Assembly (NCBI GenBank): GCA_002127295.1
Contig: NFUV01000003.1
Location: 248,001 to 312,000, forward strand
Length of the DNA: 64,000 nucleotides
Direction of reading: 5' to 3'
Source of the DNA: Chitinophagaceae bacterium IBVUCB2
Lineage (GTDB): Bacteria > Bacteroidota > Bacteroidia > Chitinophagales > Chitinophagaceae
Shown here: positions 34,459 through 43,417 of the stretch, piece after piece
Layout: every line of letters starts with the position of its first letter
How positions within the stretch are numbered: position 1 is the first letter of the stretch
The notes under the pieces: generated by a model
The model's input: only the letters and a program-made list of their open reading frames with translations
The model's database searches: none
What the model was told of the DNA's origin: nothing
Translations under genes and position numbers: made by a program

Positions 34459-35484
34459 TTATCTCATTACAAAGGGATATCTATCGTAATGCTTCAAGGC
34501 GATGCCAGTTCCTCTTACCACACTTTTCAGCGGGTCGTCGGCAATATGCACCGGTAACTTGATTTTATTGGCCAATCTTTTATCAAGCCCCCGCAGAAGG
34601 GCCCCACCTCCGGTTATATATAAACCACGGCGATAAATATCAGCAGCCAGTTCGGGTGGTGTTTGTTCCAGGGCTTTCAGAATCGCCTCTTCAATCTTAA
34701 AAATGCTTTTATCAAGTGCTTCTGCAATTTCCTGGTAGCTTACCATAATTTGTTTGGGAATACCTGTAACAAGGTCACGGCCATTCACTGCAAAATCATC
34801 TGGCGGATTGTCGATCTCCTTCATAGCTGCTCCTACCTGTATTTTGATCTGTTCGGCAGTACGTTCACCAATCAGCAAACTATGATAACGACGAAGAGCC
34901 TCCATTATATCAGCAGTAAACTCATCCCCCGCAATACGGATTGATTGGTCGCAGACAATACCAGCCAGGGCTATCACTGTAATGCCAGTAGTTCCACCTC
35001 CTATATCAATGATCATGTTACCCACGGGTTCTTCCACATCAATACCAATACCCAACGCAGCTGCCATAGGCTCATGCAGCAGGTACACTTCTTTGGCACC
35101 AGCCTGCTCTGCACTATCTCTAACTGCTCTCTTTTCTACTTCGGTAATGGAAGAAGGAATGCAGATCATCATTCTCCAACTTGGCGGAAAAAGTCTTTTT
35201 TTAGGATTTACGAGCTTGATAAGCTCTCTTATCATCAACTCCGCTGCGTTGAAATCGGCTATCACACCGTCTTTCAGCGGACGAACGGTACGGATACTCT
35301 CATGCGTTTTTTCATGCATCATCAACGCCTTTTTGCCAACCGCTAATACCTCTTTGGGATTATTACGATTTAAGGCAACAATGCTAGGTTCATTAACTAC
35401 TACTTCGTCGTTGTGTATGATGAGGGTATTTGCAGTACCCAGGTCGATGGCTATTTCTTGTGTAAAGAAGCTAAAAAGTCCCAT
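34459..35484 (-). CDS. mreB: Rod-shape-determining protein MreB (actin homologue)
   Basis: MreB polymerises under the inner membrane and directs lateral wall synthesis. The 341-aa protein has the actin-fold phosphate loops DLGTANT (residues 14-20) and DIGGGTTGIT, the membrane-binding hydrophobic N-terminus (MGLFSFFTQ), and the adenosine motif (YITGGGALLRGLD). Length and motifs are complete. It is the first gene of the rod operon and has a promoter 26 bp upstream. A divergent MFS gene lies on its other side. Confidence 0.97.
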   Translation of the reverse strand: MGLFSFFTQEIAIDLGTANTLIIHNDEVVVNEPSIVALNRNNPKEVLAVGKKALMMHEKTHESIRTVRPLKDGVIADFNAAELMIRELIKLVNPKKRLFPPSWRMMICIPSSITEVEKRAVRDSAEQAGAKEVYLLHEPMAAALGIGIDVEEPVGNMIIDIGGGTTGITVIALAGIVCDQSIRIAGDEFTADIMEALRRYHSLLIGERTAEQIKIQVGAAMKEIDNPPDDFAVNGRDLVTGIPKQIMVSYQEIAEALDKSIFKIEEAILKALEQTPPELAADIYRRGLYITGGGALLRGLDKRLANKIKLPVHIADDPLKSVVRGTGIALKHYDRYPFVMR

Positions 35485-35509
35485 TAATTTATATCGGATT
35501 TAATGACAG

Positions 35510-35541
35510 CAAAGGTGGAGGAAATAATTCGAATTATCAAG
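35510..35541 (-). promoter_or_regulatory. Promoter of the mreB operon
   Basis: On the minus strand CTTG (35538-35541), a 20-bp spacer and CACCTTTG (35510-35517) each differ by one base from consensus. The ATG follows 26 bp later. Confidence 0.5.
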
Positions 35542-35675
35542 GTAAAACCTTGCCAGATAAGGATTTTTTTTAAATACGTCGTTCTGCGAAATTGCAGTTA
35601 AAAGAACTTTTACCATTGCATTGTTGGCATTTTTTCGGTAAATAAAGTACTTTCTTTTTCTGCTAACTTCACTGC

Positions 35676-36875
35676 ATGCGAATCATTACAAAAACAGTAT
35701 TGATTTTGTCGGTGGTTAGTTTGCTGGCAGATATTGCAAGTGAAATGCTGTATCCTGTTATTCCGGTTTACTTAAAAGAAATTGGCTTTAGTGTTTTTTT
35801 GATCGGTGTATTAGAAGGTGTGGTAAATTTTACGGCCGGAATCAGCAAAGGTTACTTTGGAAAATTAAGTGATGAAAAAGGACTTCGACTGCCTTTTGTA
35901 AAACTTGGTTATTTACTTAGCACTATTTCAAAACCACTGATTGCAACATTTACCTACCCGCTTTGGATATTTTTTGTACGTACTGTCGACCGATTAGGAA
36001 AAGGTGTTCGCACTGCTGCAAGAGATGCTTTGCTATCACAGGAAGCAACTAAAGAAACTAAAGCAAGGGTGTTTGGATTTCATCGCAGCCTCGATACAGT
36101 TGGTGCAGCAATAGGACCTTTACTTGCTTTAGTATTTTTATTTTTTTACCCGGGACAATATAAAACACTTTTTTATCTCGCTTTTATTCCGGGTATTCTT
36201 TCCATACTATTTATTTTTCTGCTGAAAGAAAAAAAACAACCTTCTTCTACATTACAAAAAGGTAATTTTTTTTCATTTTTCAAGTATTGGAAAGTTGCTA
36301 CACCTGAATATAGAAAAGTGGTAGCAGGGTTATCCTTCTTTGCTATGTTTAATAGTTCTGATATTTTTTTGCTGCTCATTACAAAAGAAACCATTGGAGA
36401 AAATGTGCTTATATTATTTGGCACCACATTTAATGCTGATACAATTACAATTGCAGCTTACGTTTTTTACAATCTAGTTTATGCTGCTATGTCGTATCCA
36501 TTAGGAGCATTAGCCGATAAATTAAGTTTCCGTACTATAATTATTTTTGGTTTTTCAATTTTTGCTATCGTATATGCCGGCTTTGCTTTCAACCCATCTA
36601 TTCCCGTAATTTTTATTTTGTTTTTTTTATATGGTATTTATGCCGCCGCTACTGAAGGTGTAATAAAAGCCTGGGTCACTAATTTAGCGCATCAGCAAAA
36701 TACAGCTACTGCTATCGGTCTTTATACGTCTTGCGAAAGTATTAGCGCATTGCTGGCCAGCATTATTGCTGGTGCAATATGGATGAACTGGGGAAGTTTA
36801 TATACGTTTCTTATTCCCGCTATTATTGCAGTACTTACAATTATATACTTTTCATTGATTCCCAGCAGAAAATAA
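35676..36875 (+). CDS. Major facilitator superfamily transporter
   Basis: The 399-aa protein has about twelve transmembrane helices in two halves with a central cytoplasmic loop (KEKKQPSSTLQKG, near residue 185). The family loop after helix 2 reads GYFGKLSDEKGLRLPFVKLG, and RLGKGVRTAARDALLSQEA follows helix 4, which resembles transporters of small metabolites or drugs. The substrate is unknown. It is transcribed divergently from mreB and stands 91 bp before a small barrel gene. Its codon use looks like its neighbours. Confidence 0.88.
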   Translation: MRIITKTVLILSVVSLLADIASEMLYPVIPVYLKEIGFSVFLIGVLEGVVNFTAGISKGYFGKLSDEKGLRLPFVKLGYLLSTISKPLIATFTYPLWIFFVRTVDRLGKGVRTAARDALLSQEATKETKARVFGFHRSLDTVGAAIGPLLALVFLFFYPGQYKTLFYLAFIPGILSILFIFLLKEKKQPSSTLQKGNFFSFFKYWKVATPEYRKVVAGLSFFAMFNSSDIFLLLITKETIGENVLILFGTTFNADTITIAAYVFYNLVYAAMSYPLGALADKLSFRTIIIFGFSIFAIVYAGFAFNPSIPVIFILFFLYGIYAAATEGVIKAWVTNLAHQQNTATAIGLYTSCESISALLASIIAGAIWMNWGSLYTFLIPAIIAVLTIIYFSLIPSRK

Positions 36876-36966
36876 CTGATTCAATCTTGTTTCGTAGCAA
36901 CTATTTTCATTTTGGCACGAAAATGGGAAAAGTATAACAAATCATAATCCACTAAAAACAATTCTA

Positions 36967-37422
36967 ATGAGAAGAGTATTCTTACTGGTATTTATTTTAT
37001 CAGTTATTTCTATCACATCACAAGCTCAAAGCTCTGGTTACAAAACTGCATTAGGTGTAAAAGTCTGGGACGGGGGCGGTATCTCTTTCAAACATTTTGT
37101 AAATGGCAATAACGCATTAGAGCTTATTGGTTATTTCTGGAACAGGGGTACAAGAATTACAGGCTTATATGAAATACACGGACCTATATCTGGTGCTACG
37201 GGTTTGCAATGGTACATTGGTCCTGGTGCCCACGTAGGTTTTTATAACACAAAATATGGCGACGGGGCTTTTATTGGTCTTGATGGTGTACTTGGATTAG
37301 ATTATAAATTTAAAGGCGCACCCATTAATATGTCGCTTGACTGGCAACCTTCGTTTGAATTTGGAGATAATCGTGGGTTTGTCGGTAGCTGGGGTGGTCT
37401 TGGAATCCGTTACACCTTCTAA
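36967..37422 (+). CDS. Small exported beta-barrel-like protein
   Basis: The 151-aa protein has a signal peptide (RVFLLVFILSVISITSQA, then QSS). The mature 130 residues alternate polar and hydrophobic positions with many Gly and aromatic residues (ALGVKVWDGGGISFKHFVNG, GLQWYIGPGAHVGFYNT), and end in GIRYTF with a terminal Phe. These are marks of a small outer membrane barrel of 6-8 strands. No family is recognised beyond that. It has its own terminator. Confidence 0.75.
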   Translation: MRRVFLLVFILSVISITSQAQSSGYKTALGVKVWDGGGISFKHFVNGNNALELIGYFWNRGTRITGLYEIHGPISGATGLQWYIGPGAHVGFYNTKYGDGAFIGLDGVLGLDYKFKGAPINMSLDWQPSFEFGDNRGFVGSWGGLGIRYTF

Positions 37423-37451
37423 TATATATCCTCTCTTTTATCAGGTAAAAG

Positions 37452-37480
37452 GAGCCGTATTTAGTATGGCTCTTTTTTTT
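37452..37480 (+). terminator. Terminator of the small barrel gene
   Basis: GAGCCGTA (37452-37459) pairs with TATGGCTC (37465-37472), then eight T residues. The tail touches the 3' end of kynA (37479), so the two convergent genes share 2 bp of sequence. Confidence 0.85.
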
Positions 37481-38477
37481 ATGAAACGAAGCCTAATCTT
37501 TTTTCTGTTTCATGATTTAGCGCAGGCAATTTTCTTCGTTCAATTAAAAAACTATTCAGCTGTGCAATCTCTCTGAATATATAATGTTTGTCTGCTGCTG
37601 CTTTTAAATAATCTTTTCCAGTACTTCCGCCTGTTCCTATTCTTGTGCCGATCATACGGTGCACCATATTCATATGCCGGTAACGCCAGGAACTAAGTTG
37701 TTCGTCTATTTCCAGCAATCCATTTAATAATTGAAATGGTAATTGCAATAAAGGATAGCCACGATATAACATGATGAATAAGGCTGCCCTACAAGCTGCT
37801 GGTGAAAGTGTATTATCTTTTGATGCAGTGCTACCAAAGATCTCATCAAAACCCGACAGGTTATTTTTTTCTGCTTCAGCAAGGCTGGAACGATAGCTTT
37901 CCTTATAATTATTCCAGAAAGTTTCATCCGCTCCTTCTTTTAAAAAAGGCATTCTTTCTAACCAGCTATTTACTAATTGTAATAATGACTGACTATTTTC
38001 TGCTTGCTTAATTATATCAACATGTGCAGGACAAAGTTGTGCGGTATAATATTCTTTTCCATGACGGGCTTCGAATTTCAATCCCAACTTTGCTTCGAGT
38101 TCTTTAAACTGCCAGCTTTGAAAACCGGATGCCGGACGAAGCATATCCCGGAAATCGAGAAAATCCATTGGCGTCATCGTTTCCATAATATCAATCTGGT
38201 GAACCAATACTCTTAATATTGTTACTATACGACTGATACGATGCACCACTGTTTGTAATTCCGGTGAATTATCATTCAACGCCGGTTTACTCATTATAGC
38301 AACGATAGAATCTGCTTCGTAATGTAATTGTTTAAACCAAAGCTCATATGCCTGGTGGATAACAATGAAAAGCATTTCATCATGGGCCGCTATACTTAAT
38401 TTATCACTCTCAGGATGTTGTGCATTCAGAATTTTTTCTAATTGCAAATAGTCGTGATAATTAACCTCGCTGGCCAT
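37479..38477 (-). CDS. kynA: Tryptophan 2,3-dioxygenase
   Basis: The enzyme opens the indole ring of L-tryptophan to N-formylkynurenine using haem, the first step of the kynurenine pathway. The 332-aa protein has the active-site helix FIVIHQAYELWFKQ (His41 as the likely substrate-contact residue), WRYRHMNMVHRMIG (His268 as probable haem ligand) and the RIGTGGSTGKDYLK loop that binds substrate carboxylate. It is longer than the xanthomonad enzyme by a C-terminal stretch. No other kynurenine gene is in the window. It has a promoter that overlaps the 3' end of purD. Confidence 0.93.
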   Translation of the reverse strand: MASEVNYHDYLQLEKILNAQHPESDKLSIAAHDEMLFIVIHQAYELWFKQLHYEADSIVAIMSKPALNDNSPELQTVVHRISRIVTILRVLVHQIDIMETMTPMDFLDFRDMLRPASGFQSWQFKELEAKLGLKFEARHGKEYYTAQLCPAHVDIIKQAENSQSLLQLVNSWLERMPFLKEGADETFWNNYKESYRSSLAEAEKNNLSGFDEIFGSTASKDNTLSPAACRAALFIMLYRGYPLLQLPFQLLNGLLEIDEQLSSWRYRHMNMVHRMIGTRIGTGGSTGKDYLKAAADKHYIFREIAQLNSFLIERRKLPALNHETEKRLGFVS

Positions 38478-38491
38478 AGAAAGTATTTCTG

Positions 38492-38525
38492 CAAAGGTAA
38501 CCTTACTTCATAATAATTACTCAAA
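38492..38525 (-). promoter_or_regulatory. Promoter of kynA
   Basis: Minus-strand TACCTTTG (38492-38499) is a perfect -7 element 15 bp before the ATG. TTTG (38522-38525) lies 22 bp further, slightly beyond the usual spacing and inside purD. Confidence 0.5.
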
Positions 38526-39797
38526 CTCGTATCCAATATCACTGCGATACTCCATACCTGTAAAATATACTTTTTGCATTTCTTCTTTTGAAATTTCTAC
38601 AGCATCAAAAATGGAAAGGCCATAAGAAGTAATACAAAAAACCCGGCCGCCATTAGTAACCACTTTATCCTTTACAGTAGTAGTTCCCATATGGAATAAT
38701 ATACTGTCTTCAGGATTGATATCATTGAGACCTTCAATCTCAATACCTTTTTTATAATCACCTGGATAACCTCCGCTTACGGCCACTACGGTACAAACTG
38801 TTCTTGGATCAGTTTCAATTTTCACTTTATCTAACTGTTGATTGGATGCGGCTGCTAATAATTCAACTAGGTCATTTTTTAAACGTGGTATCACCACTTC
38901 AGTTTCCGGGTCGCCCATGCGGCAATTATACTCAATCATGTAGGGCTCATCATTCACAATCATGAATCCAAAAAAGATAAAGCCCCGGTATTCTAATCCT
39001 TCTTTTTTCAATCCTTCAACTGTGGGTTTAATAACTTTCTCTTCAATTTTTTTCATTAGCTCGGGTGTAGCAAAAGGAACAGGACTTACCGCTCCCATAC
39101 CACCGGTATTGGGGCCGGTATCTTTTTCTCCTATTCTTTTATAATCCTTCGCTTCCGGCAGTATCACATAATTTTTCCCGTCCATCAACACAAAAACTGA
39201 CATTTCTACACCTTTCAAAAATTGTTCAACCACTACTCTCTTACCGGCGTCCCCAAATTTTGCCCGTTGTATCATTAATTCAAATTCGGCAACTGCTTCC
39301 AGGTGATTTTCACAAATAACTACTCCTTTGCCGGCAGCCAAACCATCCGCTTTCATTACAATGGGTAATTCATGCTGTTTCAAATAATCTACTCCCTCAT
39401 GATAATTTTCTAAAGTAAATTCTTTGTATGCAGCGGTAGGAATATTATGTCGCATCATGAAAGCTTTTGCAAAAGCCTTGCTGCCTTCTAACTGTGCTCC
39501 TGTTTTATCTGGCCCAATTACATCCAGGTCTTTTAACGCCGGGTCATTGATCAAAAAATCCGTAATCCCTTTTACTAACGGTTCTTCAGGACCAACTATA
39601 ACGAGGTCAATTTTTTTATCAATACATGCTTTTTTAATGGCGTCAAAGTCATTGATACCAAACTGCAGGTTGGTGCCGCATTGAGAGGTGCCTGCATTTC
39701 CGGGAGCAATAAAAAGATTTTCGCAAAGAGGACTTTGAGAAATTTTTAGCGCAAGTGCATGTTCTCTGCCGCCTGAGCCTAATAAAAGGATACGCAT
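38517..39797 (-). CDS. purD: Phosphoribosylamine-glycine ligase (GAR synthetase)
   Basis: PurD joins glycine to phosphoribosylamine with ATP, the second step of de novo purine synthesis. The 426-aa protein has the N-terminal domain (MRILLLGSGGREHALALKIS), the ATP-grasp region (VMKADGLAAGKGVVICENHL, then DYKRIGEKDTGPNTGGMGAV) and the metal-binding MIEYNCRMGDPETEVVIPRL. All key segments are intact. It stands 39 bp upstream of kynA on the same strand, but kynA has its own promoter. No other pur genes are near. Confidence 0.97.
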   Translation of the reverse strand: MRILLLGSGGREHALALKISQSPLCENLFIAPGNAGTSQCGTNLQFGINDFDAIKKACIDKKIDLVIVGPEEPLVKGITDFLINDPALKDLDVIGPDKTGAQLEGSKAFAKAFMMRHNIPTAAYKEFTLENYHEGVDYLKQHELPIVMKADGLAAGKGVVICENHLEAVAEFELMIQRAKFGDAGKRVVVEQFLKGVEMSVFVLMDGKNYVILPEAKDYKRIGEKDTGPNTGGMGAVSPVPFATPELMKKIEEKVIKPTVEGLKKEGLEYRGFIFFGFMIVNDEPYMIEYNCRMGDPETEVVIPRLKNDLVELLAAASNQQLDKVKIETDPRTVCTVVAVSGGYPGDYKKGIEIEGLNDINPEDSILFHMGTTTVKDKVVTNGGRVFCITSYGLSIFDAVEISKEEMQKVYFTGMEYRSDIGYEFE

Positions 39798-39868
39798 AGT
39801 TCAGTTAATTGCTGGATTTTAAGGTGTTGCGAATATCGGGTATGTCGGCTAAAGATAATCCGAAAAAA

Positions 39869-39898
39869 TTTGCAGGTGGTTAAATTTATGTATTTTGG
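39869..39898 (+). promoter_or_regulatory. Promoter of the first POT transporter gene
   Basis: TTTG (39869-39872), an 18-bp spacer and TATTTTGG (39891-39898, one base off TAnnTTTG) lie about 50 bp before the ATG. Confidence 0.45.
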
Positions 39899-39947
39899 TT
39901 GCTTCTAACGATTAAGGATTCTGATTTAAAAATTAAAAAAAATTAGC

Positions 39948-41606
39948 ATGAATCAAGTTGCAAAAACCGGCAAACATCCTAAAGGGTTAATGGTATTGTT
40001 TTTTACAGAAATGTGGGAACGATTTGGATACTACCTCATGGTTGGAATTTTGTTCTTGTACTTAACCGATACTACTACCGGAGGTAAAGAATTTTCAAGA
40101 GGAATGGGGGCTGATGTTGTGGGTAGCTTTATTGCACTAGTTTATCTGACTCCATTTATTGGCGGACTTATCGCTGACAGATATCTTGGTTATCTAAAAT
40201 CAATTTTTATTGGCGGTACATTGATGGCAGCTGGATACTTCGGGCTTGCAATACCGGGTGATACTGCTATGTATGTTTCCCTTGGATTAATAATCGTAGG
40301 TAATGGTTTTTTTAAACCAAACATTTCTGTATTGCTTGGCAACCTATACAACAAAGAAGAACTAAAGCCTTTAAAAGATAATGCCTATAACATTTTCTAT
40401 ATGGGTATTAATATCGGAGCCCTGGTTTGCAATTTTGTAGCTGCTTATTTACGCAACAATTATGGATGGGGATATGCTTTTGCAGCAGCAGGTGTCGGCC
40501 TTGTTATTGGATTAATCTGGCTTGCTTTGCAAGTAAAGCATGTAAAAGAAGCAGATGTTAAAAAGCCAATGCAGGCAGGAGATATGCCAATTTCAAAAAT
40601 ATTTGGTTCAGTATTTCTTCCGATGATTGTTTTTGGAATTGTAGGCTGGATAATACCAGGTAATATCATGAACTCGGATTCTAATGATGCTTTCATCTTT
40701 GCATGTATACCTGTAATTTATTTCTACGTAAACTTATGGCGTAAAGGTAATGCAGAAGACAAAAAAGGAATCGGTGCATTATTATTCATTTTCACTGTAT
40801 CAATTATTTTCTGGACTATCTATAATCAAAACTCAACAGGACTTACTATCTGGGCAGAAACACATACGGACAGACAAATTTCTTCTGTATTAGAAGGTCC
40901 GGCAAGTAGTGTAGACATGGTACAAAGAATAACTTCGGAACCTAGAGAAGTAGGCCAGGTTGATGAATATCTCAGAGCCGTAACAGATAGTGCCGGTAAT
41001 CCCGTGAAGGTAATGGGGCCAGACCCATATCTAAATAATTTACAAAAGGATAAATGGCCTGCAGCAGGACAAGAGCTTAAACTAATGAACGCAGAGCTTT
41101 ACCAATCAATTAATCCATTTTTTATAGTAATACTTACTCCCATACTCATTGGCATTTTTGCTTTCTTAAGGAAAAGAGGTAAAGAACCGTCCACGATGAG
41201 CAAATTTGGATATGCTTTAATTATATCAGGATTAAGTGCATTAGTAATGGTTTTCGCTGTAATGTCTGTTCCTAGCATATACCTTTATAAAACAGCTGGT
41301 ATATGGCTAGTCATGACTTATTTTGTTTTCACTATCAGTGAAATTTGCTTGAGTCCAATTGGATTATCATTGGTATCAAAACTGGCTCCTCCCCGATTAA
41401 CAGCATTAATGATGGGAGGTTGGTTCCTTTCTACTTCCTTAGGTGGAAAAGTTGCAGGTGTAATGGCCAGCTTCTGGGACAAAATACCTGATAAAAAAAT
41501 GTTCTTTGGTATCATTACCATCGCTGCTATATTAGGAGGCTTCTGGATCTTCTCTAAGATCAAATCTTTGAATCAAATAGTGAAAGAAAAAACTGGATCT
41601 GTTTAA
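39948..41606 (+). CDS. POT-family proton-dependent oligopeptide transporter
   Basis: The 552-aa protein has about fourteen transmembrane helices. The POT signature ExxERFxYY is at EMWERFGYY (residues 23-31), and FFKPNISVLLGNLY and FYMGINIGAL are also family motifs. It imports di- and tripeptides with protons across the inner membrane. A soluble insertion of about 75 residues (near 300-375, HTDRQISSVLEGPASSVDM) sits between helices, as in other Bacteroidota members. The next gene is a 543-aa paralogue and the third is an OPT transporter, all in the same direction but each with a terminator. Confidence 0.95.
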   Translation: MNQVAKTGKHPKGLMVLFFTEMWERFGYYLMVGILFLYLTDTTTGGKEFSRGMGADVVGSFIALVYLTPFIGGLIADRYLGYLKSIFIGGTLMAAGYFGLAIPGDTAMYVSLGLIIVGNGFFKPNISVLLGNLYNKEELKPLKDNAYNIFYMGINIGALVCNFVAAYLRNNYGWGYAFAAAGVGLVIGLIWLALQVKHVKEADVKKPMQAGDMPISKIFGSVFLPMIVFGIVGWIIPGNIMNSDSNDAFIFACIPVIYFYVNLWRKGNAEDKKGIGALLFIFTVSIIFWTIYNQNSTGLTIWAETHTDRQISSVLEGPASSVDMVQRITSEPREVGQVDEYLRAVTDSAGNPVKVMGPDPYLNNLQKDKWPAAGQELKLMNAELYQSINPFFIVILTPILIGIFAFLRKRGKEPSTMSKFGYALIISGLSALVMVFAVMSVPSIYLYKTAGIWLVMTYFVFTISEICLSPIGLSLVSKLAPPRLTALMMGGWFLSTSLGGKVAGVMASFWDKIPDKKMFFGIITIAAILGGFWIFSKIKSLNQIVKEKTGSV

Positions 41607-41621
41607 TTAAATACTTACGAT

Positions 41622-41651
41622 AAAAAAGGTGGCTATGCGGCCACCTTTTTT
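41622..41651 (+). terminator. Terminator after the first POT gene
   Basis: AAAAAAGGTGGC (41622-41633) pairs with GCCACCTTTTTT (41640-41651), a perfect 12-bp stem that includes the U tract. Confidence 0.9.
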
Positions 41652-41701
41652 ATTTCCACTAACTCCAATTTTATTATCTTAACTGCTTAAATCCTCTGAT
41701 T

Positions 41702-43333
41702 ATGTGGAAGAAACATCCGAAAGCATTGCCCTTTTTGTTTTTCTCCGAAATGTGGGAACGATTTGGTTATTACCTGATGATCGGAATTTTTACCTTGTAT
41801 TTAAAAGATGTAAAAGCAGGATATGCTATGACCGAAGCAGAATCTGCTGATCTGTATGGCACTTTTATCGCTCTTGTATTTCTCACTCCCTTCATTGGTG
41901 GATTATTAGCTGACCGCTACTTAGGTTATCGCAAATCAATTATCATTGGTGGCCTGATGATGGGTATTGGCTACTGTCTTATGTCTGTTCACAACATTGC
42001 CATGCTTTATCTTTCTATGACATTGGTGATCGTTGGTAATGGTTTTTTCAAACCCAATATTTCCACATTACTCGGTAATGTTTATACCACCCCTCAATAC
42101 ATAAAACAAAAAGATGATGGATACAACATCTTTTACATGGGTATCAACATTGGTGCATTTATTTGCAACTTCTTTGGAGCCGCATTATATATTGTATATG
42201 GATGGGGAGCTGCTTTCATTGCTGCAGGAGTAGGAATGTTTATTGGTGTTGTAATCTTTTTAATAGGCACTAAACATTATATAGCATTTGATGTAAAAAA
42301 AGGAGTGACAGAAAAAGATATGTCGATGACCCGCATCGTCCTAACCATTTTTGTTCCTTCAGTAATTGCCGGCATATTAGGTTGGATGATACCGGGCACC
42401 TTAGTGGGCTCCGACTCTACTGATGCATTTATTTTTGCTTGTCTTCCCGTAATTTATTTTTATGGCTCATTATTTTTTAGCGCAAAGCCCGATGAGAAAA
42501 GACCGATCGCCGCTTTGCTTGCCATCTTTGCAGTAGTTATTTTATTCTGGGCGGTATTCAAACAAAATGGTACAGCACTAAATACCTGGGCCGATAGGTA
42601 TACTAACAGAGAAGTGACGGGCACAGCACAAAAGATATTCGACAAATTCAACTTTGCCCAATCGATTACTTACAAGCAAGATTCAGTTGCGAAATATGAT
42701 GCGCAATTCAGATTACAGAAAGAAGATGGTAAAGTAATAAAAGAAGTAAACTATCCTGTTTATTTTAAAAATATTCCTGAAAATAAAAAGCCTGATGATG
42801 GTGAAACAGTAAGTCTGTGGGCCACTAACTTAAGCCAGTCAATAAATCCTGGTTGGGTAATCTTATTAACTCCTTTGATCGTAGCATTCTTTACCTGGCT
42901 TCGCAGAAAAAACAAAGAACCATCCACTGCAACCAAAATTGCTTTTGGTCTTTTTATTTCTGGCCTTTCTGCATTAGTAATGGTTGGAGCAGTTTATGCA
43001 AGTAACAATGGCGGCGAAAAAGCAAGTGTATTATGGTTAATAACCAGCTATGGAGTTGTGACAATTGGAGAACTTTTGCTTAGCCCTATGGGACTATCAT
43101 TGGTCTCTAAACTTAGCCCAGTACGAATAACTTCTTTAATGATGGGAGGTTGGTTTTTGGCTACTTCCATAGGCAACAAGTTATCAGGAGTGCTTTCAAC
43201 CATGTGGGATAACTATAGCCACAAGGCTGGTTTTTTCTGGCTAAACTTTGGCTTACTGATGGTAGCTACTATTATGTGTTTTGCAATGCTAAAATGGTTG
43301 AATAAAATTATGAAAGAGAAAGGCCTAAGCTAA
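41702..43333 (+). CDS. POT-family oligopeptide transporter, paralogue of the preceding gene
   Basis: The 543-aa protein has the POT signature EMWERFGYY (residues 17-25) and the motifs FFKPNISTLLGNVY and FYMGINIGAF. It is clearly a tandem duplicate of the 552-aa transporter 95 bp upstream; the membrane parts align closely, while the soluble insertion (about 295-365, TNREVTGTAQKIFDK) has diverged. Different insertions may give different substrate or regulatory behaviour. A terminator separates the two genes, so the copies can be expressed independently. Confidence 0.95.
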   Translation: MWKKHPKALPFLFFSEMWERFGYYLMIGIFTLYLKDVKAGYAMTEAESADLYGTFIALVFLTPFIGGLLADRYLGYRKSIIIGGLMMGIGYCLMSVHNIAMLYLSMTLVIVGNGFFKPNISTLLGNVYTTPQYIKQKDDGYNIFYMGINIGAFICNFFGAALYIVYGWGAAFIAAGVGMFIGVVIFLIGTKHYIAFDVKKGVTEKDMSMTRIVLTIFVPSVIAGILGWMIPGTLVGSDSTDAFIFACLPVIYFYGSLFFSAKPDEKRPIAALLAIFAVVILFWAVFKQNGTALNTWADRYTNREVTGTAQKIFDKFNFAQSITYKQDSVAKYDAQFRLQKEDGKVIKEVNYPVYFKNIPENKKPDDGETVSLWATNLSQSINPGWVILLTPLIVAFFTWLRRKNKEPSTATKIAFGLFISGLSALVMVGAVYASNNGGEKASVLWLITSYGVVTIGELLLSPMGLSLVSKLSPVRITSLMMGGWFLATSIGNKLSGVLSTMWDNYSHKAGFFWLNFGLLMVATIMCFAMLKWLNKIMKEKGLS

Positions 43334-43354
43334 CTATCATTTTACGCACAGGAG

Positions 43355-43386
43355 AAAGGTGATGAATATTATTCGTCACCTTTTTT
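43355..43386 (+). terminator. Terminator after the second POT gene
   Basis: AAAGGTGATGAAT (43355-43367) pairs with ATTCGTCACCTTT (43371-43383) with one G-U, and a T run continues to 43386. Confidence 0.88.
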
Positions 43387-43417
43387 CATATCTTCCCTTT
43401 AACAAAACTCAATTGCT

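Noticed and set aside
34982-35503. 173-codon frame opposite mreB
   Set aside because: It lies fully antisense to a highly conserved gene and looks like a codon-bias shadow rich in Ser, Pro and Ile.
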